64,000 nt of DNA from Liolophura sinensis (GCF_032854445.1 NC_088301.1:38863187-38927186); one strand, 5' to 3'; counted from the stretch's first letter, positions 28,001-37,819 are shown. Notes: a model not told the origin generated them from the sequence alone. Made by a program: numbers and translations.

Positions 28001-31000
28001 TAATTGTGTTTTAGTTATTTTGCAAATGTTTTTTGATTGATACGTAGCAATTCAAGGTCATTGCCAAAACAAAAGCTCTTATTAAAGCCTACATTTCATG
28101 ATCAGGCTGCTGCTTGGCACCATGACAGCTTATTATGGTAAAAATGCAATAATTTCAGGAAGCTATTTACAAAAAGTTCTTGATTTTCTGACACCTCACC
28201 ATTAGTAATCCACTTAATTGTAGCTACAGTAAAGTTTTGTTTGGTGTAGATTTGGGGAAGATATATGTGCTGATGATGTGCTATTTTTTTAACAGGTGGC
28301 TCGGGTGGTCTCCCTATCGGCTGATAGCCCAGGCTATGTAGCCTACAATTTGGAGGGTGGTATAGGCATGGACTTTGACATTACTATGAAGATGAGGACT
28401 CTGGCAGTGGACTCTTTGCTAGTATACACTGGGAACACAGATCGATCTCGGGTTAGTACAAGTTTTGCACATACACACACTTTTAATATGAAATACAACT
28501 TTCCCTCTTTGTTATTTGCTTGTAATGGTGTATAGACATGTCTGAACTGTAAAGATAAGCAGTTCTCTTCATATGCTGTATATGGCGAAAGTGTTGAATT
28601 AATGATATCATGCATTCTGGGTGTGCTGCTGTGATTGGCCACTTATAGTGCAGTGAGGTTGATTGTAGTATGGACTGTGGTAAAGTTGCAATTAACTAGC
28701 GAGAACAAAGGAAGAAAGGTGGTGTACCAGCGTTAACCTGAATGCCACCTGCACATTATTACTGTATGTGTGTAGGCACAACTTGTAAGTAGCTCTTGGT
28801 CATTGGATTACTGTTTAGAGGTAAAGGTGTGAAATTATGAAAGACAAATAGTTTTGTTAAGCCGCATCCTCCTGCTTAAGCAAAAGATGGCATGTTGTCT
28901 TATGAATTCTTGCAGTTGAAGTCTCACAACATTAAGATTAACTTTGTCTTCTTAAACCATCTTGGGGCTGAGGACTAGTGTAAACAGTGCCCACAAGCAT
29001 TGGAATCTGGTGACACTAGTCTAGGAGATAGGAGGAAGTTATTCGAAAATGTTGAAAAGCCCCTGAAAAATTAAAGACATAATCCTAGTCATATGAAAGA
29101 GAAAATGTAATGTTTTGGGGGACTTTTTGACATTAAGTCTGTGCTTACCAACAGAGAAAGATGCTGGCAGTCGCACAGTGTAACTTCAACTTTTAATATG
29201 ACTTGCCCTATACTGCAAATAAAGACAGCTAAAGACAGCTGTTTTCATAAGGCTTGATTTTACTGTCTGGTCCATTTGTGGATTATAATTAATTCTTTTG
29301 TTGTTTTCATCTTAGGAGCAGGAGTTTTCTATTTCTGTGATTAATGGGAAGGTTGTGGTGACTGCGAACGCTGGAGAAGGGGCCTTGGTGTTGCCAAGTG
29401 ATCTGGATACTTACAATGATGGGAAATGGCACTATCTGTCAGTGGTCAAATCTGGAAGAAAGTGAGTTGATGTAGTTGCAGTCAGATTTCATTGTTTATT
29501 AAGTATTGTAATATTCACTTGTTAACTCTTTTAACTGGAATTGTAGAAAGGCTGGAGAATGAAAACATCCTGTAGTATTTGTAGTTTGCGCATCATATGG
29601 GTCAATACAGAATTTTTATTTTTATTATATTTTGTCATTTTCACTTTGGCAGGATAATGATGAGCATCGACGATAAGGAACTAGTGGAGAAACGCATGGT
29701 AGGAGTCAGCGATAACATCATTTCTGACATGCCCCTGTACTTTGGGGGTATTCCCTCTTCTCTGAAGGTGAACAGTGCAGCTCAGTTTTTAGCAGGTTGC
29801 ATTGGAGATGTCACCATTAAGGGCAGGTGAGTCATATAAACAGTGCTGAATCCTCCTCACCTCTCTTTTCGTGCTCCCTTTAAACAAGAGAATGTGCCGA
29901 GTTGATATTACAGATAGGTGTAGGCTTAAATATTATTCTGTAGGTACTGATTGGTACAGTATGACATTACATGTACTTGTAACAATATGAACATTTGTAG
30001 CAAATTAGTTTTTAGAATTTCATTATTCTCTTCTCCTTGCTGTAAACATCCAAGCATAATACCTTGTTTTTATATAGTTACTATACAGTAATGCATGCAC
30101 AGTTAATTCTAAGCCATTTCTTTTTCTCTCCCGCAGCTTTGTCAACTTTGCAGCTCTTCCTTCTGCTGCCATTCAGAGAGCTGTATTGAGCGGCTGTGAA
30201 CTACCCATGCCAGAGCCAGGAGTCAGTGCTCTACCAGATGACTTAAGTACGTACACTGCTTTAACATCTAGACCTTTAGAACTTGTTCGAAGCAGGATGC
30301 TGTTTTTGAATATCTCTGACCATAAATTAATTGCAGTGTGCTGCTTCCCTCAATATGAAACCATTAACCTCAATGCTGGTGTATATAAAATGAATTTTTT
30401 TTGTGTTTAACACCAATCAAAAAAACATCTGTCAGTAAAAGGTTACATTTCTCAAATGTCAGTTTTTAAAAGGGTATCCTAGTGTCACCAGCATGAGTTA
30501 TGATAGTACATTAATAGTCTCTACACTGTGGAACTGTTATTTATTGTTTTTTTTTTGGCTAGGTCGAGGCACAACAGCGGCTCCCCTTCCGCCAGGTCAG
30601 TGTGCCCTACCCCTGGAGCCAGCAGATGACAGTGGAGATGCTGGCTCTGTTGCAGGCCACAGATTTGGTATTACTCCCCAGAGTCGACAAGAGTACAGAA
30701 GACTGCCCTCAGACTTCAAGAGGAGGTAAATAGTGTAGTGGCTGTAAACTTTTGACTTTTTGAACTTTTTGGTTTGTGAGAAAATTTAACACAAACAACT
30801 GATTTTCAAAGCTTTGTAAATATTATAAAAATGAAATTATGTGTAGACAGATTGATAATGTAACAAATAGTTTGTTGTTAGATGCAAATGTGTGGATATT
30901 GTATGTGTGGAGTATAAATTGGACACAAATTACGATATAGTTGATATGCTAATTATTGATTCATTGTTTGTTTTTGCAGAGGTACTTTCAGTTTTGAGTT

Positions 31001-34000
31001 CCGCACAACGGCTATGAATGGCCTGATGTTCTATTTGGCAGACAAAGGTCATAACGATTTTGTTGCTGTATATATCATCAATGGTCAGGTTACCTTTGCC
31101 TTTGACTGTGGCAGTGGATCAGCCCGATTGGTCAGTCCAGATACATATAATGACGGACAATGGCACTCGGTAAGATCTTTACAAAAAGTGCTAAGACAAG
31201 TCAATGAATAAGTGATATGAAAATGTCTCTATGAATGTTTGTATAAGACTGTTTTATTTTGGTGGAAGGTGTAGGGCCTGAAAAATCTTGGGTGTTAAGG
31301 TTTTTTTGGTCTGACTGTTTATTATCTATTGTATTACACTGTATTATAGGTAGGCTGCCATAAATACCTGGAATGTGTTGACAGAAACATCAGTTCATTT
31401 TGGTGGTTTGAGGCATTGACAGGTTGGAATATGTTTTTGTGTGCAGGTTATGTTGTTACGACAGAAGAAGCGTGGTGACCTGCTTATTGATGAGTCCAAG
31501 GTGCAGACAGGGTACTCTAAAGGAGAGAGCACTTCCATCAACGTTTCCCCACCCTACTTTGTGGGTGGGCTGTCTGATGATGCAGCCAAAAAAGCAAAAG
31601 GCAATGTAGCTGTGAGTTGAGAAAAGCACTTTTTTCTTTGCATGTCTTGTGTGTAAGCTGAACCCTTCTTTTCTATATCAAGTTCCAGCAATATCTTCTT
31701 TCTGCATGGTGTTTTGCATTCTGTAGCATAACACTTACTCTTGGCTAAAGTGACCGCATCATTTGTTCCCCAATTCCTGTCAGTCAATGAACAGTGTCAA
31801 GAGTTACAGCTATGTCTGAGTAAGCATGCACAGAATGATAGACAAACGAAACCATGTGAAGATTCTATGCTACAACAAAGTTTCAATGACATCCTAGGCT
31901 TCTGCTCAGTTGTAGTTTTCCAGTGCGCATTTTTCTCAGTCTTTGATTGGAAAATATGTTGGATTCTATGTAAATGTTTAAGTGTCAAAAAAATTCAGTT
32001 CAAACACATCAAAGTTGGCTGATGTGTGGGTGACAAATTGGTGCCTTAACATGGTGTGACATGTCATTGTTTATCTACTCAACCTTGTATATAATGGAAA
32101 TGTCACACCAGTGGTGCTGAGCTGGAGAACTCTGAGGGCACTTCCTTTTGGGCAGCACCCAGATTCCTCCCACAATAATGCTGGCTGCCTATCATTGTAT
32201 AATAAAATGCTGAGTACTGTGCAAACCACCAATCAAATAATGAAAATCACTTCTCAAATTAGTCTTATTAATAAAGATTTAACTTCTAGAAATGTTGACT
32301 TGAACTGTTAGGTTAAGCATTGACTTTTTCCTTGTTATTAATTTCAGATTACTCAGGGGCTGATTGGCTGTCTACGAAACTTCAAGCAAAATAGTGAAGA
32401 ATTTGGCCCACCCGACAACAGCGTTGGTGTGCGATCATGTTTCGAAAATGTAGAAATTGGAACATTCCTTCATGCCGATGGTGGATACGTCACACTTTGT
32501 AAGTCTTCTCTGTACATCTTGTTTTACCACATTCTAGCCTCTGTGTTGTTGCTTTTTAAGGGAGATTTGATACAATGTAACCCCAGTTGGTTTTCCGTAC
32601 AGCAGTTTTCATGTAACACTGTAGCAAAAAAGAGGCATATCAGTTTAGGTCTGTCTGTTGTGGTTTGTCATTTTTTTTGTAAATATTCAATCCAAAGTGT
32701 CTTTTGGCTCTGTACCAGTTGCACAAATGATCAAGTAAGAACTAATACTAACTTCTATCCCATGTACGTTTCCCAGACGACAATTACAAGGTTGGGTTGG
32801 ATCTGGATATCGACCTGGAGATCAAGCCCAGAACTCTATCAGGTGTCCTTATGTCTGTCCACTCCACTGGTGGGGATTTCCTGGCTTTACAGATGGTGGA
32901 TGGGGAGGTAAGGTCTTGTATGTTGTGCCAAGCAACATTTTAATTGGGTACAGTTGGAAGAAAACTAAATGAATATCGAATATAATAAGTTGGAAGTAAT
33001 TCCTCATTTTTACATTTATGATGAACAGTTTTGAGAATGTGTATAACTGTTTACATTCTGCTATAGATTTAGAAGTTTATAAAGCAAATAGTTTCAATTT
33101 CATGTATTGTGGGTGCACTGTTAATCTTTGCTTTATCATGTCTCTATTCTTTAGAATGGCTGTTGTACTGTTTCCAACGTTGGTTTGACTCCAGCTTTGT
33201 CCGATACTTCACAATCAGTGCAGTGTTATTTTTCACCACTCAGTAAATGTATAATAAATCTTGAAAGAGGTGTAAACCAACTAGTATAAAAAAAATAGAG
33301 TATACATTTATGTCCTGCTCATAACGTAGCATTTTATATCTCCATAGCTGGTGGTATCAGTAGACAATGGACGTGGAGTGGTGACAAGCCGGTACCTGCC
33401 TTTTGTTAACAATGAGCTCTGTGATGGCCGTTGGCACAAGGTTCAAGGTAAATAGATCATTTCTAAAAATGTAGCTTCATGAGTCTAATTAATTGACACG
33501 CAAGAAACATGATTTCTGGTTAGATCTTCCATACACAGCTTTGGATTTCTTCATGTGTATTTTTAGCTCACCTGTATGAAGTAAGGCAAGGTATTGTAAG
33601 AGGAGGGAAAAGTGTCAGGGTTGGTGTCCAATTAAAGCTTTTTTTTTTGTTAGCTCCTGTACATGTATAATGGGTTATACATGTACAGAATTGAAGGTTA
33701 AGCTTGGTTTTTGCTCCCTAGCCTAAGGTATGGTGTGTAAATGCACATTCTTAGTGGCAGGTAAAACTTTTTTTTTGTGTTTTTTTTTAGCCCTTCTATA
33801 TTGGGCTATCACACATGGATTGAATGTTAGGCTTTTCTTTGCTCCCTAGCTTAAGGTATTGTGTGTAAATGCACATTCTCAAATGGCAGGTAAGATGTTT
33901 TTCTTTTTTAGCTTCTGTATAATGGCCATCATACATGTATCTCCAACATGCTTATGAGATTTGTAGACTTTGCCAGATTTACATTTTTGTAGTCAAGAAA

Positions 34001-35724
34001 AGTTTCATGTAGGGCTACAATTTTTATGCACATGCCTACCTACGTGTAGGAGAACAAGAAAGATATTGGGTTCTTCTGGTGATTTTACCATTTTCCTGTT
34101 TTGTAGACATCATGCACACTTTCAGATTGACTTCATTCTGTTCTCCTGTAAACAAGGATTTCTACAAGCCTTTCTTGTAGGGCAGCAGTTTCTTACGCAA
34201 TCATTCATTTAGATAAGCTTTTGTCTCTCTAGTTACTTTACCAGATTTGTAGATTGTAATAATTTAAAATGGTGTATACCAATTTATTTGGTATACACAG
34301 CATCTGTAGAAAGCTTTCCACATATGTATTAGTACTAGAAGCCTATGACACTGGCCGATGCATGTGTCTTGGTATACTGTGACGGAGTGTTTAAACCATC
34401 CACGCAGACAGTGACTGTTGTCAGCTGAGTATTTGCTCAGTCAATCAGAGGGCTGCAGTAGCCTTCATAGTACAGGGATAGCCTCTCATGAGAGAGATGT
34501 TCATATCAAAGACCACTCCAGCAAGTTGATACTCCAACACCCCACGGTGAAGTTTTTTTTACTACCATAGCTCAACATTTGCTCAGCCATTCAGGGATTG
34601 CAGCATGCAGTTCACAGTTTGCATATTAAAGACCACTGTGTCAATTTTGTGCACAATCTCCCCATAATGACGTCTTTACAAGCTTTGTCTATTATTCTGA
34701 TTCCATTGTATAGTTGACTGCTATAGATTCTCTGAATGCCTTGTTTATTTGGAGGTACCAGTTTTATTATGGCTGCTTATGTTTTATGACAAGAGAGTGT
34801 TCTAACAATAGACTTGTTTGCTGGTGAAAATACCAGGTATTATGTAGTTGAAAGTTTCATGTTATTGATATCTCTTCATTGCCTGTTGCAGTGGTGAAAG
34901 CCAAAAATGTGGTGACACTGATTGTGGATGGAGTTACCACAGAACCAGGTATTGGAACTGCCGGAGTGTCTGCCACTGACACAAATGATCCCCTCTACAT
35001 CGGAGGAAGACCTGGTAAGAGCGGTATCACTTATAAGCAAATGTAACACTGATCACTATTGTAAAAACTCCTTTCTTTGGGTGTAGTCTAAACCGCCATG
35101 GCTAGATATGTTAAAGAAACCTGTTTTCATATTATTTAAAATCATTTAGGTTACATATCAGAGGTATAAACCTACTTTCTCAGTCTTCTGTATTGAAGTG
35201 TTTCATACTTTGGACCATCAGTCTTTCAAGTGGAGTGAACATTTCTGTTTCAAACAGAACTAATGTCATCATTTTGTGTATTCATTAAATTGTTAATTTA
35301 CAATGTTAAGAAAAGAAAAAATAAGAATTTGGCTGAAATATGTAAGGAATTCATCTGCGTGAAAATTATCTATTGATATATGGGTTAAAATAGTTGAAAA
35401 CATTTATAGGTATAAATTTTCTATGTTTATTCTGTATATTGATTGTAAATGTACAAGTAGAGGGAAGGTATTTTTTGGTTATGCTGTACTGTGGGGTTGT
35501 TTTCACATAATAAATGCATAAAATATTCATGATTTTGAAGAAAGGGTTGTAATAATTTCCCATTTATGTTACCTTTTATAGATGATGCCAGCAAACGAGG
35601 TATACTCACAGATGAGCAGTTTGTTGGCTGTCTGCGTAATCTGCGGCTCAATGGAGATTTGCAGTACTTGACCTCAGGGGTTCCAACTGGCAAAGTACAA
35701 CTGGATTCTTGTCCCAAGACTTGA
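895..35724 (+). CDS. LAMA5-like: Laminin subunit alpha (alpha-3/5 or LanA type), partial gene, 51 exons
   Basis: This is a large secreted basement-membrane subunit; its coiled coil pairs with laminin beta and gamma, and its LG domains bind cell receptors. Domain order read from the exons: IVb end, LE array, L4, LE array, coiled coil, LG1-5, stop TGA at 35722-35724. I traced 51 exons; all junctions keep phase, and the summed length (7,335 nt after the split first codon) is 2,445 codons. The first exon (895-1039) opens mid-codon and mid-domain, so the LN domain and first LE modules lie left of the window. No premature stop or missing module was seen. The IVb-LE-L4-LE layout is known from vertebrate alpha-3A/alpha-5 and arthropod LanA, unlike the alpha-1/2 layout with two L4 modules. 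Orthology to LAMA5 specifically is inferred, not proven. Confidence 0.95.
1728..1796 (+). repeat. Minisatellite, 3 x 23 bp, beside a splice acceptor
   Basis: Three perfect or near-perfect copies of a 23-bp unit (ttctgcggttgtattttaac...) sit immediately before the acceptor of laminin exon 3 (exon start 1811). They occupy the position of its branch point and polypyrimidine tract. Confidence 0.9.
1960..3914. other. 1.96-kb laminin intron 3
   Basis: There is no gene here. It contains a 9-bp inverted repeat (GGGATTAAA / TTTAATCCC) at 2129-2154 and otherwise unremarkable sequence. The flanking exons are both phase 0 and read on directly, so no exon is missing. Confidence 0.7.
4330..7049 (+). CDS. 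LAMA5-like: Laminin alpha exons 5-9: first visible LE (laminin EGF-like) array
   Basis: Exons are 4330-4538, 5341-5471, 5883-5953, 6494-6638 and 6909-7049, about residues 181-412. After a short lead-in they encode four complete eight-cysteine LE modules, with cores such as CECNIDG..., CNCPYGL..., CSCNPRG... and CECARAG.... The first half of a fifth module (CFCFGVTTRC) is interrupted by the following L4 globule. Typical LE features are seen: DxxTGQCxC turns, GxxCDxC loops and aromatic GFYGFPRC ends. Such modules form a rod in the short arm. Their exon borders do not coincide with module borders, as is usual in laminins. Confidence 0.93.
4898..5165 (+). mobile_element. tRNA-derived SINE, near full length (copy 1)
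   Basis: The 5' part resembles a tRNA head (gcctctgtggcagaagggtt, and a B-box-like gagttcaagtcc). The body matches the other copies in the window: gtgggtttcctctgggctct, cccaccataatcctggctgc, then taagtgaaatatt and a tail like aaaaaccaatcaag. It lies in the laminin intron before exon 6. An open frame of 138 codons across it (4831-5247) is a by-product of the element. No clear target duplication was seen. Confidence 0.85.
5605..5710 (+). repeat. Dispersed repeat, copy A
   Basis: It shares tctacataaaataatgttct, gcttgaataaacacctttca and aacatgcgaaaaggttgaag, in order, with a second copy at 21970-22096. Both are on the + strand in laminin introns. Its class is unknown. Confidence 0.7.
7521..9600 (+). 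CDS. LAMA5-like: Laminin alpha exons 10-14: L4 (laminin IV type A) globular domain
   Basis: Exons are 7521-7673, 8001-8096, 8381-8464, 8781-8902 and 9492-9600, about residues 413-600. The diagnostic L4 core is present: YWVAPERYLGNKLTSYGGKL across the exon 10/11 junction, then RYTVLFTIPRGE, LVNLEALHIRASY and LDIASV. The domain ends by re-entering the interrupted LE module at CECPQNYVGSSC. L4 is a beta-sandwich globule set into an LE module and gives the short arm its internal node. The tripeptide in the exposed segment is RGE, not the integrin-binding RGD found in L4 of some vertebrate chains. Four of the five exons start in phase 0; exon 14 (9492) begins mid-codon. Confidence 0.93.
11170..15214 (+). 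CDS. LAMA5-like: Laminin alpha exons 15-21: second LE array
   Basis: Exons are 11170-11283, 11855-11973, 13089-13175, 13580-13791, 14356-14456, 14673-14853 and 15077-15214, about residues 601-917. They complete the LE split by L4 and add six modules up to the start of the coiled coil. Good examples are CQCNGHADECDSATGEC and CDCGAASTSPQCDSRTGQC. The last module is slightly atypical: where the fourth loop is usually GxxGxxGC, it reads SRWVLIQGVGC before ECDSC, the cysteine pair opening the coiled-coil region. All exon phases match. The intervening introns contain two unassigned open stretches that I do not consider genes. Confidence 0.93.
11515..11825 (+). mobile_element. Probable second, diverged tRNA-type SINE
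   Basis: A tRNA-like head (ggtggtgaagtggttaaagg, tgctggttcaaaattg) is followed by cagtaacttgcccaaggcca, gttttctccacccatattac and ggactgccattgtatattga, which resemble the SINE body with an extra middle segment. It lies in the intron before laminin exon 16. Confidence 0.45.
15570..22343 (+). CDS. LAMA5-like: Laminin alpha exons 22-32: coiled-coil domains II and I
   Basis: Exons are 15570-15721, 16452-16556, 17585-17867, 18115-18305, 18780-18896, 19364-19521, 19736-19874, 20716-20809, 21140-21256, 21537-21719 and 22189-22343, about residues 918-1482. The translation is cysteine-poor after ECDSC and rich in Leu/Ile/Val at heptad spacing with Glu, Lys, Arg and Gln between. Examples are LLDDMMVLERQLADAERELSN and AMKAMDAQQRAEEARLRVQG. 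This segment forms the long-arm triple coiled coil with beta and gamma chains. At about 565 residues it is close to the usual alpha-chain length. Several N-glycosylation sequons (NIT, NRT, NTT) are present. Confidence 0.93.
18485..18570 (+). mobile_element. Diverged SINE 3' end (copy 5)
   Basis: The order ctgccattgtgtaagataaa, ttctgagtatggcattaagc, aacaatcaggtacataaata parallels the SINE tail (gccatcgtataagtgaaata, ttcttgagtacggcgtaaaa, caccaatcaaataaat). It lies in the intron between laminin exons 25 and 26. Confidence 0.6.
19930..20103 (+). mobile_element. 5'-truncated SINE (copy 2)
   Basis: It begins within the SINE body (tgctggcttactctctggcc) and runs through gtgggtttcccccaggctct, taagtgaaatattcttgagt and tacggcgtaaaacgcc to a short AAATAAAATAAATA tail. 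An 8-bp match (tatataag) flanks it at 19922-19929 and 20104-20111, a possible target duplication, though the sequence is low-complexity. It sits in the intron between laminin exons 28 and 29. Confidence 0.88.
21970..22096 (+). repeat. Dispersed repeat, copy B
   Basis: This matches copy A (cctacacaaaataatgtcct, ggcttgaataaaacaccttg, aacatgtgaaaaggttgaag) with a roughly 20-bp extra segment in the middle. A shorter match (gaaaaggttgaaga) recurs near 40022 in intergenic DNA. Confidence 0.7.
22654..24369 (+). CDS. LAMA5-like: Laminin alpha exons 33-36: LG1 domain
   Basis: Exons are 22654-22824, 23089-23219, 23511-23670 and 24245-24369, about residues 1483-1677. This is the first laminin G-like beta-sandwich. 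Recognisable strands are NGLLMYIGSDQD, LSLELVNGKVVFRFDLGSG, KWYKIEAER and FFVGGVPQGF. In laminins LG1-3 pack together at the end of the coiled coil and, with the gamma-chain tail, make the integrin-binding surface. The LG1-LG2 boundary falls near the exon 36/37 junction. Confidence 0.93.
24842..27925 (+). CDS. LAMA5-like: Laminin alpha exons 37-39: LG2 domain
   Basis: Exons are 24842-25176, 25570-25663 and 27805-27925, about residues 1678-1861. Typical LG strands are DGLMLFMSKERDFLSIEMVDG, LFQYDLGSGRIKL, YNDDMWHSLQ and IFIGGYDQPL. The domain ends with FEGCIKGVQLNQ and GCPDQ, the usual C-terminal disulfide pair. The 2.1-kb intron between exons 38 and 39 is the longest of the gene and holds only low-complexity sequence, including a C14/A10 tract. 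Confidence 0.93.
25664..27804. other. 2.1-kb laminin intron 38
   Basis: I see no gene in it. It contains an 11-bp tandem unit (cttgtattgta, about 26733-26765) and a C14 run followed by A10 (27675-27698). Confidence 0.7.
28296..30246 (+). CDS. LAMA5-like: Laminin alpha exons 40-43: LG3 domain
   Basis: Exons are 28296-28451, 29316-29461, 29653-29826 and 30137-30246, about residues 1862-2056. Strands seen include DITMKMRTLAVDSLLVYTGN, FSISVINGKVVVTANAG, YNDGKWHYLSVV, PLYFGGIP and AGCIGDVTI, closing with SGCELPMPEPG. LG3 is needed for integrin binding in characterised laminins. Exon 43 runs into the LG3-LG4 linker. Confidence 0.93.
30563..30725 (+). CDS. LAMA5-like: Laminin alpha exon 44: LG3-LG4 linker
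   Basis: This single 163-nt exon encodes about 54 residues rich in Ala, Pro, Gly and Asp (TTAAPLPPGQC, LPLEPADDSGDAG), followed by the first strand of LG4 (HRFGITPQS). It separates LG1-3 from LG4-5, as in other alpha chains, where the equivalent linker can be cut by proteases. No strong furin site is present; the only basic run is FKRR at the exon end, already in LG4. Confidence 0.85.
30980..32498 (+). CDS. LAMA5-like: Laminin alpha exons 45-47: LG4 domain
   Basis: Exons are 30980-31169, 31447-31611 and 32348-32498, about residues 2111-2279. LG4 strands are clear: FEFRTTAMNGLMFYLADKGH, VAVYIINGQVTFAFDCGSG, YNDGQWHS, PYFVGGLSDDA and GLIGCLRNFK. In studied laminins LG4-5 bind alpha-dystroglycan, heparan sulfate and sulfatides through basic patches. 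Here QKKRGDLLIDES gives both a basic cluster and an RGD tripeptide at a strand turn. The last 13 or so residues of exon 47 begin LG5. Confidence 0.93.
32110..32243 (+). mobile_element. Diverged SINE 3' body (copy 4)
   Basis: Old copy recognisable by tcctcccacaataatgctgg, ctgcctatcattgtataata, gagtactgtgcaaaccacca and atcaaataatgaaaat. It follows the same order as the intact copies but with many substitutions. It lies in the intron before laminin exon 47. Confidence 0.7.
32777..35724 (+). CDS. LAMA5-like: Laminin alpha exons 48-51: LG5 domain and stop codon
   Basis: Exons are 32777-32907, 33348-33447, 34892-35014 and 35582-35724, to residue 2444. Strands include LSGVLMSVHSTGGDFLALQMVDG, CDGRWHKVQVVKAKNVVTLIVDG and PLYIGGRP, then FVGCLRNLRLNG. 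The chain ends LDSCPKT with TGA at 35722-35724, right where LG5 ends in other alpha chains, so the C-terminus is complete. The intron from 33448 to 34891 carries two separate tandem duplications. Confidence 0.93.
33638..33940 (+). repeat. 128-bp tandem duplication in a laminin intron (2.3 copies)
   Basis: Each unit has a poly-T plus TAG(C), a ctgta/ctata segment, ttgctccctagc(c/t)taaggt, tgtgtaaatgcacattct and a terminal ggcaggtaa. The core gctcccta is at 33713 and 33841 (period 128). A third partial unit begins near 33896. Confidence 0.85.
34426..34660 (+). repeat. 146-bp imperfect tandem duplication in the same intron
   Basis: Two diverged units share atttgctcag (34431 and 34577, period 146), then agggctgcag/gggattgcag, cat-at-aaagaccact and a caagttgat/caatttt end. 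Confidence 0.7.
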
Positions 35725-37083
35725 TCTGTTCCAGCATCATCCATTTAAATCTGCAGACCCTACAATTAGGGTCATTCCCAAGGCTCCGTCAATAGTAGCC
35801 CTGTTCATAGACACATATCTCTGGCCAGCTGACTTTAGGACCAATGTTAACCGTAAAGACAAAGCTTTTTGATACATTGATTGCATAATACTTAAATGGC
35901 CTGTCTCACATCATTGATTATGTTATGATCTTCTAAATTTTGATCTTTTGTCAAATCGAACTTTCATTTATAGGTTTCATTTTTGATGTCAGAAGATTAA
36001 CTGTTGTAAGCAATAAGACATTCAGTCATTGATATTTTTGTTGTAGGAATGTAATATATGCTCATGTCTTTTTTTATGGAAAATTATCTGATTTTGACCA
36101 GAGATCTGTATCTTGAAACAGTACCCTAGTGTGCTAGTGACCACTACCAGTGTTTAGTTTGCCCCAATATTTTTTGCAGTCTTGGGAGCCTATTTGTAGG
36201 GTGTACAAGTCCAATTTTGCCCCCAGGTGTCCATTCCATGTATGTTTGGATCATTGTTTTACAATGGATCTTTAAAACAACGATTTTTAAAAAATATGTT
36301 TGTGGCAGAGAAATATTTACTTTTAAAGTGGCACGTCAAGGTGTTAAACCAAGGTGGTTTGTACTACAACTGCCAAACTCAAAACATTTTTGTCGTGATT
36401 TGTTCTGTACATGTTTGTATGTTTTATGACAGTTAAGTTATAACTGCTTTGTCGTTTACTGGGGACAACTTTTATTGGGCTTGTTAAAATGCAGAAAGTC
36501 TAATTTTAGATCACAGGATTATGACGTGATATTTCTGGAGACCTCAAACGTGCATACATGTGTAGAGCTTAAGTAAGTCATAGTATATCACAACCAAGAC
36601 AGTGCAAAAGTTGCTACTCGGGTCGTAAGGATGTTTAATGCATAATATTGCCAACCATCAATATTGCGTCAGAAATCTGTGCAGTTGTCCTAACCACTGT
36701 TCCTTCAGACCTGTTGAAAGGATTTGATATGAGTTGTATGTCTTAGTCAGATTACTTTCAACTTACGGTTTCCCCATAGTTTTAATTTTGTGACAACAGT
36801 GTTTCTGTTTATGTTCTATTGCTTTGTTAAATTTCTGAATTCTGCAAGTGCAGAAATCAACAGATATTGACTTCCTGTCAATGCATTTTATTCCCACCAA
36901 AAATTTAGTTAAACATCGGTTTTTAAGCGGATTTTCACATGGAAACACCAGTAAATTTGTATGTATTGCATAACAAAAAAGTAGTATATGCTCACAAAAG
37001 GAACACTGTTGTCACAACAAATGTTGGTAGATCTGTTTTCTTGTTTTTTTGATACATTAAGTGTGAAGTTCTTTGGGAACAAC

Positions 37084-37103
37084 TTTTTTTTTTTTTTTTT
37101 TTT
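37084..37103. repeat. T20 tract
   Basis: Homopolymer in the laminin 3' flank. A second T23 run lies at 37303-37325 and an A20 run at 37858-37877. Confidence 0.95.
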
Positions 37104-37266
37104 AAAACTCTACATGTGTTTTTAATGTGTCTAGAAGGCAATAAGAAAAATTTTTTCCATTTTAACTGGCTGTTTTAAACTCTTTTTGTGACGATTGTGG
37201 AGATGTAATATTGAAATTCTAATTTACAGTTGTTTGAGCACTAAATGTACAAAAATGATGAAACGG

Positions 37267-37272
37267 AATAAA
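37267..37272 (+). terminator. AATAAA polyadenylation signal, candidate 1
   Basis: This exact AATAAA hexamer is 1.54 kb after the laminin stop, with T-rich DNA about 30 nt downstream. Confidence 0.5.
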
Positions 37273-37819
37273 TTCTTTCCCATGCTGAAGAGTTGTTTGT
37301 TGTTTTTTTTTTTTTTTTTTTTTTTATTTTTTATTACTGCTGGCTTTTACCATTGACTGGTTTTGTCACAGCCATGGAACTCTGTTGATTGACTACCAAA
37401 TCACATCAAAGTGAATTGCCAGTTATGGGTACACAAATGATTCAAGGAAGTACTCATATGTTGTTTAAGATTTGAATTTATCAAGTTAAATACATCTATG
37501 AATGTATTCTCCGAATGGATCTTGAAACAGATGTTTTTCTTTCAGTAAGGAATCAAATGTTCATTGGTGAGCCCATAGGCTTATATCAAGCTTTTGCATT
37601 TATGACTTCTCATTTACTTTTTGTTTGTCTTCTTGACTTGCTACTATCCATTGAATTTATACTAGATTATGCCTAGATTCATCCAGCCAGCAGGCAGATT
37701 GATCAAAATGTACATAACGGATATTGTACGGCCTCCATGCACAATTTTTGGGTGTCGTAATTCTGTAAGACTGTTACCAAAATATCTTCAGAGCCTGAAT
37801 CATCAATGTTTATAAATTT

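Larger units (their letters stand above)
35725..37290 (+). other. Laminin alpha 3'UTR (probable)
   Basis: AT-rich, non-coding sequence follows the stop codon with no exon-like open frame. A canonical AATAAA lies at 37267-37272, followed by a T23 run from 37303, a plausible GU/U-rich downstream element. That would give a 3'UTR of about 1.56 kb. The true end is not visible from sequence alone; a second AATAAA lies at 37820. Confidence 0.5.
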
